Source: a virus
IMG/VR virus record: IMGVR_UViG_3300007708_000001
Coordinates: 1-38,392 of that record
DNA length: 38,392 bases
Direction: 5' to 3' (one strand)
The notes beneath the pieces were generated by a model that searched no databases, was not told the DNA's origin, and saw only the letters and a program-made list of their open reading frames with translations. Position 1 is the first letter of the stretch. Every line of letters begins with the position of its first letter. Positions 30,101-38,392 of the stretch are shown here, one piece after another. Made by a program: the position numbers and the translations under genes.

Positions 30101-32617
30101 CTGCTGAGACAAAACTGCTTCTAAGTCACGCAAATCATTCATCTGCTGCGGGTCAACATTTATAATGTCACTAAGTTGTTCCTGCAATCCAGCCATCTGC
30201 TTCTCAAGTTGTTTCAACTGTGCAGAATCAGAAATGCCAAGTTTACGGTTAACATTGTCCAGCATCCTAGACGCACTAGGAATACGCTTAGCGTCAGGAT
30301 TTAACTGCAAATAAACAGCCTTGAGAGAATCATGCGCAACAAGTTCCGTAGCCTTACCAGCGTCAATAGCAATTTTCATATTGCCAATATCTTCAATAAG
30401 GGCTTTATGGATGTCAAGGAAAGCACCACGGGCTGCTTCACCTTTGGCGGAAGCCAAAACATACGCAGCCGACAAATCTTTTTCTATTTTAGCAATTTGG
30501 GCACGGACAACAGCAACCTTAGAATCAATAACTCTAAGTTCTCCAGCCTTAACACCTAACGCTTTACCAGCAAACGCCACAACATCATTAGCAGACTTAA
30601 CTGCAGCCTTGGCACCGCCGTTAACGGCTGTAGCCAACGCCCGACGAGTCTTTAAAATGTCAGCATGAATACCAGTAAGGTTCTTAACCAGCACAGCATC
30701 AGGCACAGCCTTCTTGTTTATAATCTGGGCAACATCCCCACCGAAATCCAACAAGCGACGAACATACGCTTCACGCCCACGAGCAGTAGCCATACTATAG
30801 GCGTAACTGTCCGCAATAGATGCAATGTCCGTGTGGAAAAACTTAGAATCGGGAATACCAATAGCCTTAGAATAAATACCGTTTAGTTCATCAATGGTTC
30901 CAGTGAGAACGGGTTCGTTCATAAAGGTAACTTTTTCAAGTGTTCCGTCAGGCATAACTCGTGGCTTGCCTACTTTACGGTACATAGCAGCACCACTGTT
31001 GGCACCAATTTCTGCTTGGGTTAAATCACCAGTACGGAAACCAAACTTGTTGAAGTTCCTGCTTTTATCTTTATACATCCAACGAAGTGCATCATCCGTA
31101 ATACGGTGATGCAAGTAGTTGTCAACAAAACCAATATCAGTCATTCCAGCCGTATAATCAACATTGAACTTTTTGTAAACAGCGTTTACTTCGTCACGCA
31201 AACCATCTTGCCAAACTTTAAGTTTGTTTGCAAATTCACGCTTAATAGGGTCAGACTCTCTAGCCAGCAAATCAGCGTCCTCCACAAGACGGTGAATGTC
31301 GTTTTCAAATCCTGAGTCACGAATTTCTTTAATGGTGTCACGGAAACCATCAAGGTTTTTAGCATACGATACAGACCTGTAACCTTTTGCAGTGTTGGCT
31401 GCTGTATAGTTTGCTATCTCGTTTATAATCTGCTGGTCGTCCAAACCAAGTTTGCGTCCAGCACCAATAGTAGCCAAACCAACCCGTGAAGCAGGAGTAG
31501 CAGCAATACGAAGCGAACGACCTGCTGCAGTTTTGCCTACAACATCGCCAATGCCTGCACGGATATTACTACCAATACCAGTCTTACCAGAAATAGTCTT
31601 AGCAAGAATTTCAGTTTTAGGCACAACCTTGCCTGCAAAACGAATACCAAAATCTATGCCCTCAGCAGCACGCACCTCTTTAGGAATAACACTAGCGCCG
31701 TAACGCATAATGTCATCCAATGTCCCTGCCAACTGTGGGTACTTTGTTAGCATTTCGGTTGAACCGAACTTGACTGCAAGTGCGGTTCTTCCTGCTTTAC
31801 CAATATAGTTTAACGACCCAACACCCATAAGGGTGGTAGGGTCAAAAACGATACCTGCACCAAGACCTATACCAGCATCAACAATCTTGTTTCCCGTAGG
31901 CATCGGCATAAAAGTTTTGTCTTTAGTTTGAGAAACAAATTCATTAAACGAACCTTTAGGTTTTGTGTCTTTTTTTGGTGCCTCAATAAACGGAAGCAAG
32001 TCAACAGCCAAACGAACCTTAGATATTGGGTTTCCAGTCATAGCCTCAAGCGCCGTACCCGCACCACCAAATACACTCTGGCTAACATCGTCTAACTCTG
32101 AAAATCCAGACTGCAAACCTCTGGAAACAAACTGTCCAGCATCACCCAGTTTTTTAAGTCCAGTACCAGTAGCCTCAACACCAGCACCAAGTGCTGCTTT
32201 AAGCAAGGACAACGGATTAGAAACAACAGACTTACTGTAGTCGCCCTTGTTGACCAAAGCATCCATGGCAGCAATAGCCTTGTTTTTTTCTTTCTGTGTC
32301 ATTGTGCCAGAAGCAGCAATTCTAGCAACGGCTTTATTATATGAAGAGTTAAGTTTAGCGCCTTCTTCTGCAGGGCTAGACTTTAAACCACCTGCTTTAG
32401 AGGTGCTGTAGTTTTTAATTGCTGACTTACCAAAAGGGTCAACCTTGGCATCTCCGTTTTTACCAACAATAGTGTCTGGGTCAAACAAGTTAATCCTAGG
32501 TGGAGTTGACGCACCACCACTTTTTGTTTTGTTTTGTTTTGCTGTTGGGTTGGATTTCTCAAAAATGTTTTGATTATCGTCACCGCTACTAGAAAAAGGC
32601 GAACGGACAACAGCCAT
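27182..32617 (-). CDS. Giant internal virion/ejection-type protein (1811 aa)
   Basis: The largest gene, encoding 1811 aa. It is Ala/Lys/Asp-rich and mainly helical, with long coiled-coil-like parts (LKQLEKQMAGLQEQLSDIIN; ILNKKEEKLNNSIVLLNDRI). A glycine-rich hydrophobic part early on (VDAGIGLGAGIVFDPTTLMG) may be membrane-active. The disordered N-terminus is rich in Ser and Lys. Position after the fibre and ejection-type genes, and next to a lytic enzyme, suits the T7 gp16-like proteins that leave the capsid and extend the tail during entry. No lysozyme catalytic motif is evident. Confidence 0.65.
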   Translation of the reverse strand: MAVVRSPFSSSGDDNQNIFEKSNPTAKQNKTKSGGASTPPRINLFDPDTIVGKNGDAKVDPFGKSAIKNYSTSKAGGLKSSPAEEGAKLNSSYNKAVARIAASGTMTQKEKNKAIAAMDALVNKGDYSKSVVSNPLSLLKAALGAGVEATGTGLKKLGDAGQFVSRGLQSGFSELDDVSQSVFGGAGTALEAMTGNPISKVRLAVDLLPFIEAPKKDTKPKGSFNEFVSQTKDKTFMPMPTGNKIVDAGIGLGAGIVFDPTTLMGVGSLNYIGKAGRTALAVKFGSTEMLTKYPQLAGTLDDIMRYGASVIPKEVRAAEGIDFGIRFAGKVVPKTEILAKTISGKTGIGSNIRAGIGDVVGKTAAGRSLRIAATPASRVGLATIGAGRKLGLDDQQIINEIANYTAANTAKGYRSVSYAKNLDGFRDTIKEIRDSGFENDIHRLVEDADLLARESDPIKREFANKLKVWQDGLRDEVNAVYKKFNVDYTAGMTDIGFVDNYLHHRITDDALRWMYKDKSRNFNKFGFRTGDLTQAEIGANSGAAMYRKVGKPRVMPDGTLEKVTFMNEPVLTGTIDELNGIYSKAIGIPDSKFFHTDIASIADSYAYSMATARGREAYVRRLLDFGGDVAQIINKKAVPDAVLVKNLTGIHADILKTRRALATAVNGGAKAAVKSANDVVAFAGKALGVKAGELRVIDSKVAVVRAQIAKIEKDLSAAYVLASAKGEAARGAFLDIHKALIEDIGNMKIAIDAGKATELVAHDSLKAVYLQLNPDAKRIPSASRMLDNVNRKLGISDSAQLKQLEKQMAGLQEQLSDIINVDPQQMNDLRDLEAVLSQQIDGHTVLADVKFKADYSEDGLVYGVADDLVVRPFDPNTDPMYRVVSTRPIITGGADLTTDEMAAARNAFLTAPDSVAVHAMAPDQILDMRQPEVFSEFWDPEGGVGDAVAFALREAGLDNEGIFKSTFDDLLEGGDIDPMFEQVYPELSDLMAMVTSMQHQVFDGVVPDSIHLDSFDVLRNIFDDVAASANIENSDIVGGQMLNDFMRAMVEEGVGNTGKPLLFPSGVVYGSDNAMADGAYSLLLPDRFNYAGIYGQKNLTDEMMRGTTAPVHFTAGDEFIQSITDGDLHTASFEAMQMQEQVMSAGDELSSALVARDAVRAEVQGVSGKVGGLKSQGSRRMKAAEKSYAEYQASGLVDIMEGGRKVKVTRERAITILNKKEEKLNNSIVLLNDRIAKMSGQPVESVLKRKAEQEARLSTLLDSRRVLERWTEKTGDALRADIDNISHAIAFDPPMGQAGTDSRAWATRVNARIDATAKLENTPVKKAWERVTTQLGADEAQLAYLDSVVIPDIIQQRAAAMEGLVGSVLRDDIKAGWHVLEGLGVQIPPEMAAIMMPNIDRLANRAEWGMFRRAYMEYHQAFKTYATMSTGFLVRNAMSATFMNSVAGVSTENMRLGLQATKALRKHGVSGWLGPKGLNITDPAQIKMWEDALRGAEATGRGIADDFKSPIINGGAAHRVLQKVQKNRLTDAFAKGNDFVERAVRLPMALDTLKSGGSFDDAVYRISRYHFDYTDLSALDETAKQFIPFWIWTTKNLPLQWTEQLLRPSSYNAYRQMQERNPVTGDIAQPAWLSETGPMGLFNDWVLNPDLPMSRMGSTSKKLVTVSGLLGQANPLIKLIPENIAGKQMGTNVPFRDEGTEAKGLDKGIAYLLDLAGVDSRNDEGKLVIPDELSTQSSAVIPLLGKAQRLSGGFIGGKPTYNERWLTSVLTEIGVPVRKVGPRQQRGELISRGFKLNDLIKALEDRGMIQK

Positions 32618-33399
32618 TATAGATTACCAAGATTCTTTTTAAGCAACGCACGAGTACTAATAGCAGAACTAGCCTTCTTTGACTTTTTTAATCCAGCAAG
32701 CAAAGAAGTGTTAAAGTTTTTACCATAAAAATCTAAAGCGTTCTGGTCAGTAACACCCTTGGATTTCATTAGTTTAAGATATTCTTTTTGTTTACTAGCA
32801 ACAAAATCAGCATTGTCATCAGAACCAAGACCAGCAAGACCAGTAATTTTCTGTAGATAATCTTCACCAGCAGTATCAGAACTTCTAATACCAAGTTTCT
32901 TTTTTTGTTCATTAAAAGCAGAAAACTGTGATTTTTGTCTAGTTGCTTCAGTCTTGCGGAAAGATTCAATTTCTGTATCTTGTTCCATTGGTGTTAAAAT
33001 GCTATTAACTTCTTCTTCGGATAAACCATAAACTTGTGGTGCAGCAGCAATGTTTTTTCTAAATGTTGATTTAGTCAAAGCAACTCCCGCAGGGCTAGTG
33101 TCTTTAGCAATGTTCTCCCAATAATCTTTAACCAAAGGTTGATACTTGGCACCCATTTGCATATATTTAAGTTGCACACTATTGGCAACCTCTGTTGGGT
33201 TATAAACATGAGTAGGGTCAAACTGCTGATACGGCGAAACCGCCTCACCAGCAGTCTCCTGAAACTGTTTAATCAAATTAGGCGAGGACAAAAAGGCAGA
33301 AAGGATTTGTTTTTGAGACAACCCTGTTGAGCCGATGTCTCCACCACTAGCCTGAATTACTGCAACAATCTGCGCAGGCGTTAGTTTTTTCTTAGCCAT
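32617..33399 (-). CDS. Putative internal virion/ejection protein
   Basis: A 260-aa protein (MAKKKLTPAQIVAVIQASGG at the start) with a helical central part (GVALTKSTFRKNIAAAPQVY; EEEVNSILTPMEQDTEIESF) and a basic C-terminus (LKKSKKASSAISTRALLKKN). It is next to the 1811-aa gene, overlapping it by one base, and is probably co-assembled with it in the virion core. It resembles no named family to me. Confidence 0.6.
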   Translation of the reverse strand: MAKKKLTPAQIVAVIQASGGDIGSTGLSQKQILSAFLSSPNLIKQFQETAGEAVSPYQQFDPTHVYNPTEVANSVQLKYMQMGAKYQPLVKDYWENIAKDTSPAGVALTKSTFRKNIAAAPQVYGLSEEEVNSILTPMEQDTEIESFRKTEATRQKSQFSAFNEQKKKLGIRSSDTAGEDYLQKITGLAGLGSDDNADFVASKQKEYLKLMKSKGVTDQNALDFYGKNFNTSLLAGLKKSKKASSAISTRALLKKNLGNL

Positions 33400-33428
33400 A
33401 ATAAACCTCTATATATACCTTTAATGTT

Positions 33429-34820
33429 CTATTTTTTGGTGGTTTTGGCAACCCAATTTTTGCCATCCCAAGCCCAATTTTTACCCTGAGGACCATCTTT
33501 CCAAACTTGACCCTTGACTGGTTTCTTTGGTGCCTTAGCAAGATTCTCTGCCTTCTTTATAATCTGAGGCGTATCCTTAGGCTTAGGCTTGGTAGATACT
33601 GGAGGACCATAAGAAGCCGTTGTCTGTGCCCGTGTAGTAGCACCAGCCTGCTTGCCAGACATTAAAGAATCAATACCCTTAGTTAGCAACTGGTCCCTAA
33701 TACCACTAGCAGTATTTACAGCACTAGTTTTATCTGCTTGAAGCCCAGATAATTCGCCACGACGATTGCTCTGAATACCAGCCCTATCTTGTCCTTGAAT
33801 ACTAGCCAATACGGCAGCCAAGTTTTGTTTGGCTGCAGCATCCGCACCTCGTGCGGAGTTCTGTAGCCCAGTATAATAATCGGTTTCAGCACCAGCCAAC
33901 TGCTTGTTACTGCGTGTAAACATATCAGCAATTTGCTTAGCACTTGCAGCATCCATATTGGCTTGTTCCTGTGCAGACTGCCCAGTACCACCATAAGATT
34001 TAAGCATGTCACCCAAACCCTGCGTAGGTGCAGCAATATTAGAACCAACAACATCATTATAGGCTGTAGTGCCCTTTAATCCAGCCAACAAATCAGCAGT
34101 AGCAGTATTTATACTTCCAGTTGCTGAACCCCTCTGGGCATCAATATATTTCTGCAAATTATCAAGTTGTGCATCGTAAACAGCGTTAGTGTCTTTAACG
34201 CCAGTATCGTAAATACCACCAGCACCAGTTACGGCAGTATCATAACCAGTTTTGGCAAGTGCACCATACTGTGTTTGTGCATCAACACCAGCCTGTTCCT
34301 GAATACCAGCAGCCGCATTACCAGCCCTAAAAGAGTTAGCATCTTTAATTCTTTGCTGTTCCAGTTTTTGTGCTTCAGTTAAACCACCACCGCTACCGCC
34401 GTCGCCAAATATACTTTGATAAAGTGCTATTTCTGCTGGCGTAAGTGCAGCACCAGCCACAATTTTATCTACCATGGTTTGTGTTTCTGTAGGGTCATCA
34501 ATGCGTGGCTGACCCGCCACGCCCTGACCTTGCATACTGGACCTAGGTGCAGGTCGTACAGGACCCTGAGGTGCAACCTGTGTGTTTCGTCTAGGTGCAG
34601 CAGGAGCAGTTGGCTTCTTAGGTACAGTAGTAGATACGGGCTTTACTGGTGTTGTCCCCGCTTTAGCAGGAACAGCCTTTGCAGGTACTGCTTTTGTTGC
34701 GGTGTTACCTGACAGTCCACTCATAAAACCACCCATACCAGCACTAGGTGCAGGTGTGGGGGTTGGTGTAGCCGCTTCGTATTTTCCCGTTCTAGGGTTG
34801 AATTTCATTTTCGGTGCCAT
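33429..34820 (-). CDS. Putative internal virion protein, Ala/Gln-rich
   Basis: A 463-aa protein. The first 130 residues are low-complexity (TPTPTPAPSAGMGG, KAVPAKAVPAKAG). The middle is an Ala/Gln/Gly-rich helical region (LEQQRIKDANSFRAGNAAAG; YGALAKTGYDTAVTGAGGIY), as in ejection-core or internal virion proteins. The C-terminus has the aromatic motif GQVWKDGPQGKNWAWDGKNW. Position between fibre and giant protein supports a virion-internal role. No catalytic motif is found. Confidence 0.6.
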   Translation of the reverse strand: MAPKMKFNPRTGKYEAATPTPTPAPSAGMGGFMSGLSGNTATKAVPAKAVPAKAGTTPVKPVSTTVPKKPTAPAAPRRNTQVAPQGPVRPAPRSSMQGQGVAGQPRIDDPTETQTMVDKIVAGAALTPAEIALYQSIFGDGGSGGGLTEAQKLEQQRIKDANSFRAGNAAAGIQEQAGVDAQTQYGALAKTGYDTAVTGAGGIYDTGVKDTNAVYDAQLDNLQKYIDAQRGSATGSINTATADLLAGLKGTTAYNDVVGSNIAAPTQGLGDMLKSYGGTGQSAQEQANMDAASAKQIADMFTRSNKQLAGAETDYYTGLQNSARGADAAAKQNLAAVLASIQGQDRAGIQSNRRGELSGLQADKTSAVNTASGIRDQLLTKGIDSLMSGKQAGATTRAQTTASYGPPVSTKPKPKDTPQIIKKAENLAKAPKKPVKGQVWKDGPQGKNWAWDGKNWVAKTTKK

Positions 34821-34827
34821 AATACTC

Positions 34828-35265
34828 CTAGTAGTTGCCCAGAGATTTAATATCTACTGCGGTGTTTATAATGTTTCTGCTTTTTTCCAAACGCAAATCA
34901 GCCAAATAACTATCCAAATCAGACTGCTGACCAGCCTCATTGGCGGTTTGATTATTAAAATCTATATTTTGGTTTTCTGTTTCACGACCCAAATCTTTCT
35001 GCAAAGATTTAGCGTACTCCTCTAAACCAGCAGTACGAATACCAGACTTAACATTTGGTCCACCAAGCCCACGACGACCAAACGACGACACCAAAGGCTG
35101 AAAACCTTTAGTGTATCTTTCGTTTATATCAGTAATAGCCCTAGAACCACGCAACTGACCAAAAAAAGCCGACTGTTGATTTGCTGTACTTTGCTGTTTG
35201 CGTTTACGAATTGCAGCGTTAGCAGCAATTCCGTAATCGCCATATTGTGCAGATATGTCACTCAT
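34828..35265 (-). CDS. Putative small internal virion protein
   Basis: A 145-aa protein, helical and Gln/Arg/Asn-rich (AANAAIRKRKQQSTANQQSA; DLDSYLADLRLEKSRNIINT). Its size and position resemble the small T7 gp14-like core protein, but that is an inference. It is spaced seven bases from the next gene and overlaps the 46-aa gene by four bases at its start. Confidence 0.55.
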   Translation of the reverse strand: MSDISAQYGDYGIAANAAIRKRKQQSTANQQSAFFGQLRGSRAITDINERYTKGFQPLVSSFGRRGLGGPNVKSGIRTAGLEEYAKSLQKDLGRETENQNIDFNNQTANEAGQQSDLDSYLADLRLEKSRNIINTAVDIKSLGNY

Positions 35266-35402
35266 CGTTTTTCCTTCTTCAAAGTATCAATCTCAGTCTG
35301 TAGTCGGGCAAGTTCTTTCACCAATGATTGGATTATACCAACCATTGCTGAACCGTTATATTGCGTGGACAACAAGTTAATAGCAGCAGGATTCCAAGCC
35401 AT
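35262..35402 (-). CDS. 46-aa coiled-coil protein
   Basis: A frame from ATG 35400-35402 to TGA 35262-35264, overlapping both neighbours: [20 protein letters not shown] then VGIIQSLVKELARLQTEIDT and LKKEKR. The second half is a clear leucine-heptad coiled coil. It fits exactly between fibre and core genes, which supports a real gene, perhaps a trimeric connector or a chaperone for the S74 fibre. Confidence 0.65.
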   Translation of the reverse strand: MAWNPAAINLLSTQYNGSAMVGIIQSLVKELARLQTEIDTLKKEKR

Positions 35403-36472
35403 TACTGTGCTTCCAGTGCTGCCAGTCGTGCTTCAAGAGTGTCAACTTTAGCAGATAGTTCTTGTATGGCTTTTATAGCCAATGCAGTCATTGCTTGGTC
35501 TTTCCACATTAGAGGAACATAAACACCATCAGTAAGTTTATGGTGTACCAAATCTGGTAAAACTTCTGCTACTTCTTCAACAATAAAACCGTACTGGTCT
35601 TGGGTTTGCAAATCGTAAACATCTTCTTCCCATTCAGTGTTTACCATCATGTCTTTCCACTTAAAGTTTTTTGGTGAAAGAGAGTTAACAATCTCAAGAG
35701 AGTCACCCATGGGTCGGATGTTTTCTTTATATTCCCTACGGGATACACCGCTTGCACTGTTTTGACAAACATAACCGTCTGACCTGACAACCAATGCCTT
35801 AACAGATGCTGAACTAGTTAATGTGTATTCGGAAGGAAAGTTTATTGAGTCGCCACCACTTAAATATATACCTGTATGAGTAACACGGTTGTATGTGTTT
35901 AACTCTTGGTTAGCACCAGGACCTGCAGGACCCTGAGGACCAGTAGCACCCGTACTACCAGTACCACCCTGTGGTCCCTGAACACCTTGCGGACCCTGAG
36001 GTCCCTGTGGACCCGTAGGACCTTGTGGACCCGTAGGACCCGTAGCGCCCGTAGGTCCAGACATTTGAACACCAGCAGCAAGTTTACCAACAGTAATAGA
36101 AGCATCAGCAATCTTAGCCGTAGTCACACCAAGGTCAGCAATTTTACCTGTAGTAACATTCAAGTTTAAAATCTTTGCAGTAGTAATAGCATCAGAAGCA
36201 ATATCACCAGCAACAATAGTACCATCAAGAATTTTGGCTGTAGTAATAGCACCATCAGCAATATCGCCAGTAACAATAGTACCGTCAAGAATCTTATCCG
36301 AAGTAACCGCACCAGTAGCCAACTTAGCATTAGATACCGCACCAGCGTCAAGATTGACACCAGTAGAAACTGCTTCCGCAAAAGATTTTACAATACCAAA
36401 GTTGGTATTAACCTGTGATGCTTGTGCAGGTGTTCCTGCGACAAAAGTATTTAAACCAGAAATAGTAGCCAT
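35402..36472 (-). CDS. Collagen-like tail fibre with S74 intramolecular chaperone
   Basis: A 356-aa fibre. The N-terminal part has four to six [24 protein letters not shown] repeats, then Gly-X-Y stretches ([20 protein letters not shown]), a short beta receptor part and a C-terminal S74 chaperone. The catalytic pair is Ser244 and Lys249 in SRREYK, five apart, as in endosialidase-type self-cleaving chaperones, followed by [12 protein letters not shown] and [14 protein letters not shown]. The final helix ([20 protein letters not shown]) trimerises. The chaperone folds the trimer and is cut off. Confidence 0.9.
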   Translation of the reverse strand: MATISGLNTFVAGTPAQASQVNTNFGIVKSFAEAVSTGVNLDAGAVSNAKLATGAVTSDKILDGTIVTGDIADGAITTAKILDGTIVAGDIASDAITTAKILNLNVTTGKIADLGVTTAKIADASITVGKLAAGVQMSGPTGATGPTGPQGPTGPQGPQGPQGVQGPQGGTGSTGATGPQGPAGPGANQELNTYNRVTHTGIYLSGGDSINFPSEYTLTSSASVKALVVRSDGYVCQNSASGVSRREYKENIRPMGDSLEIVNSLSPKNFKWKDMMVNTEWEEDVYDLQTQDQYGFIVEEVAEVLPDLVHHKLTDGVYVPLMWKDQAMTALAIKAIQELSAKVDTLEARLAALEAQ

Positions 36473-36473
36473 G

Positions 36474-38126
36474 TTACCCCTTTACCCTTCTTGGAACCCA
36501 TTTGTATCCAATGCTGTTAATTCCCCATGGCTTTTCTAATTCGCCAGTGAAGTTTAATTGAACTGTCCGTGCCAGTCCAAGATTTTGTGCTGTTTTAATG
36601 CTTCCACCAAGAACAGAACCAGACCATACCGCTTGGTAAATGTTTTCTCCAGCGCCTTCAAGGGTCCAGTTCTGACCCCATTTCAAACCAACAGCAGTAC
36701 TAGTTAGTTCAAGGTTGAATTCTCGTTTCTGAGAACCATCAGCCTCTTGATAGTCATGGTAAACCTTGACATTAACACTTTGGGTTGAAGCAGTTTCACG
36801 CATAACTAAATCAGGACGGCGGAACATTTTGCGTTGCAAAAATGAACCAGCGTCAAACCATTTAGTTCTATATGTAGTCACATAACCATCAACATCACCA
36901 TTAACCTTAATAGCATCAAAGTTTTGTTTATACTGGTCAACCTGAACAACAGACTGAACAACAGGATGGCACGCCAGCCGTTGTTCCTGTCCAGTGTCAT
37001 TGCGGAAATCTATACCACCACGAACACCATAACCATCTGATGTAGAAAACATTGTGTAAGAACCCATAGATGGGTCGTACACAATGTTGATTGTTTCAAC
37101 AGAAACAGAGTCAGTAACAGAATAAGGCGCAGACATCCAAAGGCGACGCCCCATCCAAGACAAAGAAATCTTGTTTGTAATGTTGGTGTTTATATAGCCA
37201 AGGTCAAAAGCGGGACGGAGTGGTTCAAAAATGTTATTAATAGTTGAACCGTCAAAAAAATGTATTCCTTTACGGTTGGTATAAAAGAAAACACCTTCTT
37301 GGGCAACGACAAAAGAGTCAGAACCAGAACAACCAACATCGCTGGATATTTGAATAACTCTAAAATCGGTTGAATCATAACCAAGAATATAATAAATAGC
37401 GTAATCTTTAAAAACAACCAACCCGCCATTAACAACACAAATACCAGTTATACGGTTGCCGCCGCCCTCAACATCAATATAATCTATACTTCTCCAGTTG
37501 TGTGGAATATCTTCATAAGACCAGCGCACTCTGTTGGGGTGGTCAACCCCAACTTCGTTAGTTCCAGCAACAAACATGCGATTAGCATGTGCAGCAATAA
37601 AGTTAGCCTTAGGCATTTTTAAGTGAGCAATATTGGCACTGTTTTCTTGCCAAGGGTCGGGTGCTGAACCGCTAGGAGTAAAAGTAGTAGAAACACTAGG
37701 TGTTGAACCAGCAGACATTGTGCCGTTCCATTTATATCCACCATCACCAGCCTGTCCAGTAACCATATACAAATCAGTACCCCAAGACGCAGCAGAAATA
37801 CCATCCTCGGCAGTACCGACAATGTCCCCGCCACTATGAGTCAAAGCAGTCCATGCAGTACCAGTATAATAAAAAATCTTTGTGTCGTTAACCAGCAACA
37901 ATCTGGGCACTGCACTATAAAAAGGAATCAAACGATGAGGGGACCAAGTACCCGCAATCGTTGAAGCAGTCAAGCGTGACATTCCACCACGACTAAAAAC
38001 ACCACCACGAGGGTCAACTTCAACATTAAGCATCTGAGGAGATTCATTGTCTTGCAACTGAAACTGGTCAGAACGCAAATTTAAACCACCAGTAAAATCT
38101 TTTTGCTCAAAAATTTCAATAGACAT
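36474..38126 (-). CDS. Tail nozzle-like beta-propeller protein
   Basis: A 550-aa protein. [20 protein letters not shown] then [20 protein letters not shown] is the start common to tail tube/nozzle proteins of short-tailed phages (T7 gp12 / P22 gp10 position). It continues with repeated blades ([40 protein letters not shown]). ATG 38124-38126 is favoured; a TTG at 38138 in the same frame is the alternative. It overlaps the adaptor stop by one base and precedes the S74 fibre, which may attach to it. Confidence 0.75.
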   Translation of the reverse strand: MSIEIFEQKDFTGGLNLRSDQFQLQDNESPQMLNVEVDPRGGVFSRGGMSRLTASTIAGTWSPHRLIPFYSAVPRLLLVNDTKIFYYTGTAWTALTHSGGDIVGTAEDGISAASWGTDLYMVTGQAGDGGYKWNGTMSAGSTPSVSTTFTPSGSAPDPWQENSANIAHLKMPKANFIAAHANRMFVAGTNEVGVDHPNRVRWSYEDIPHNWRSIDYIDVEGGGNRITGICVVNGGLVVFKDYAIYYILGYDSTDFRVIQISSDVGCSGSDSFVVAQEGVFFYTNRKGIHFFDGSTINNIFEPLRPAFDLGYINTNITNKISLSWMGRRLWMSAPYSVTDSVSVETINIVYDPSMGSYTMFSTSDGYGVRGGIDFRNDTGQEQRLACHPVVQSVVQVDQYKQNFDAIKVNGDVDGYVTTYRTKWFDAGSFLQRKMFRRPDLVMRETASTQSVNVKVYHDYQEADGSQKREFNLELTSTAVGLKWGQNWTLEGAGENIYQAVWSGSVLGGSIKTAQNLGLARTVQLNFTGELEKPWGINSIGYKWVPRRVKG

Positions 38127-38392
38127 TATAGATTCCAATTTGCACGGTTACTACCCAGCGATTTAATCCATCCGTTATATGAACCATTTCTTTGCATACC
38201 AGCCGACAACAACATAGGGTTATGACTAGTGGGTGTTGTAGCAGTTTTCAACGCCAAAGCAACACCCTCATCAAAAGAACCTTTATACATTTGAGCCATC
38301 GTAGTATCTTCTAACTGCTGATAAACACGACTACAAGCATAATAAACCAAAGCAAAATGCAAACTAGGACTAGCATCCACATCGCCACCATC
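38126..38392 (-). CDS. Adaptor protein, C-terminal part
   Basis: Continuation of the gene at 1-573 across the circle junction. The part unique to this end encodes about 47 residues (EGVALALKTATTPTSHNPML then LSAGMQRNGSYNGWIKSLGS) up to TAA at 38126-38128. The remaining 123 bases duplicate the left end. The frame is unbroken. The C-terminal helix is Ala- and Ser-rich, as expected for the connector tail that touches the nozzle. Confidence 0.7.
   Translation of the reverse strand, partial: DGGDVDASPSLHFALVYYACSRVYQQLEDTTMAQMYKGSFDEGVALALKTATTPTSHNPMLLSAGMQRNGSYNGWIKSLGSNRANWNL
38270..38392. repeat. Terminal direct repeat, right copy
   Basis: Exact copy of bases 1-123. It lets the contig be closed and shows that the adaptor gene is whole. 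Whether it is a physical terminal repeat or an assembly overlap is not decidable from sequence alone. Confidence 0.97.

Noticed and set aside
38126-38138. TTG start 12 bases upstream for the nozzle-like gene
   Set aside because: ATG 38124-38126 has GGA at a suitable distance and shares a base with the adaptor stop; the longer form would use a weaker start without a binding site.

Overview
This window is an essentially complete tailed-phage genome. The first 123 bases are repeated exactly as the last 123, so the contig closes into a circle of about 38.27 kb, and the gene cut at base 1 continues from the right-hand end. Portal, HK97-type capsid, terminase, adaptor-like and beta-propeller nozzle-like proteins, very large internal-virion-type proteins, and the absence of any tape measure, tail tube or sheath gene all point to a short-tailed (podovirus-like) virus. 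No integrase, repressor, RNA polymerase or DNA polymerase I is visible, so it looks virulent. The host cannot be read from the sequence. Collagen-like fibres and the gene set fit an aquatic, metagenome-assembled phage, but that is an inference.

Layout. The minus-strand late block begins at about 13.7 kb and runs leftward: small terminase, a fibre cassette (8.9-13.1 kb), large terminase, small membrane and zinc-ribbon proteins, portal, scaffold, capsid, a terminator-like hairpin, three lysine-rich proteins, and the adaptor at the left edge. Across the circle junction it continues at the right end: nozzle-like protein, collagen/S74 fibre, putative ejection proteins including one of 1811 aa, and an M15-type peptidase endolysin ending at 26.73 kb. 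A plus-strand block (13.9-26.74 kb) holds a few small genes, a tRNA-Asn, a gene-free but strongly structured stretch of about 1 kb, an AAA+ ATPase with its companion protein, many small translationally coupled genes, and a replication/recombination module: PD-(D/E)XK nuclease with an apparent Fe-S cluster, DUF6378-like protein, DnaB/RecA-like ATPase, primase-polymerase, RusA resolvase, a second nuclease-like protein and a sigma-region-4-like protein. The two blocks diverge from a palindrome-rich control region at 13.70-13.92 kb and converge with a 4-base overlap at 26.73 kb.

The most interesting element is the roughly 820-base non-coding stretch after the tRNA (about 14,845-15,663). It contains a dense series of perfect stems with internal loops and an A-rich hairpin loop, and no plausible reading frame. 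Its size, position beside a phage tRNA and ornate folding resemble the giant phage-associated RNAs (GOLLD and ROOL classes), or it may be a new class. Several small genes were found only by reading alternative frames (9476, 10263, 13170, 13919, 19003, 20193, 26053, 26195, 26331, 35262).
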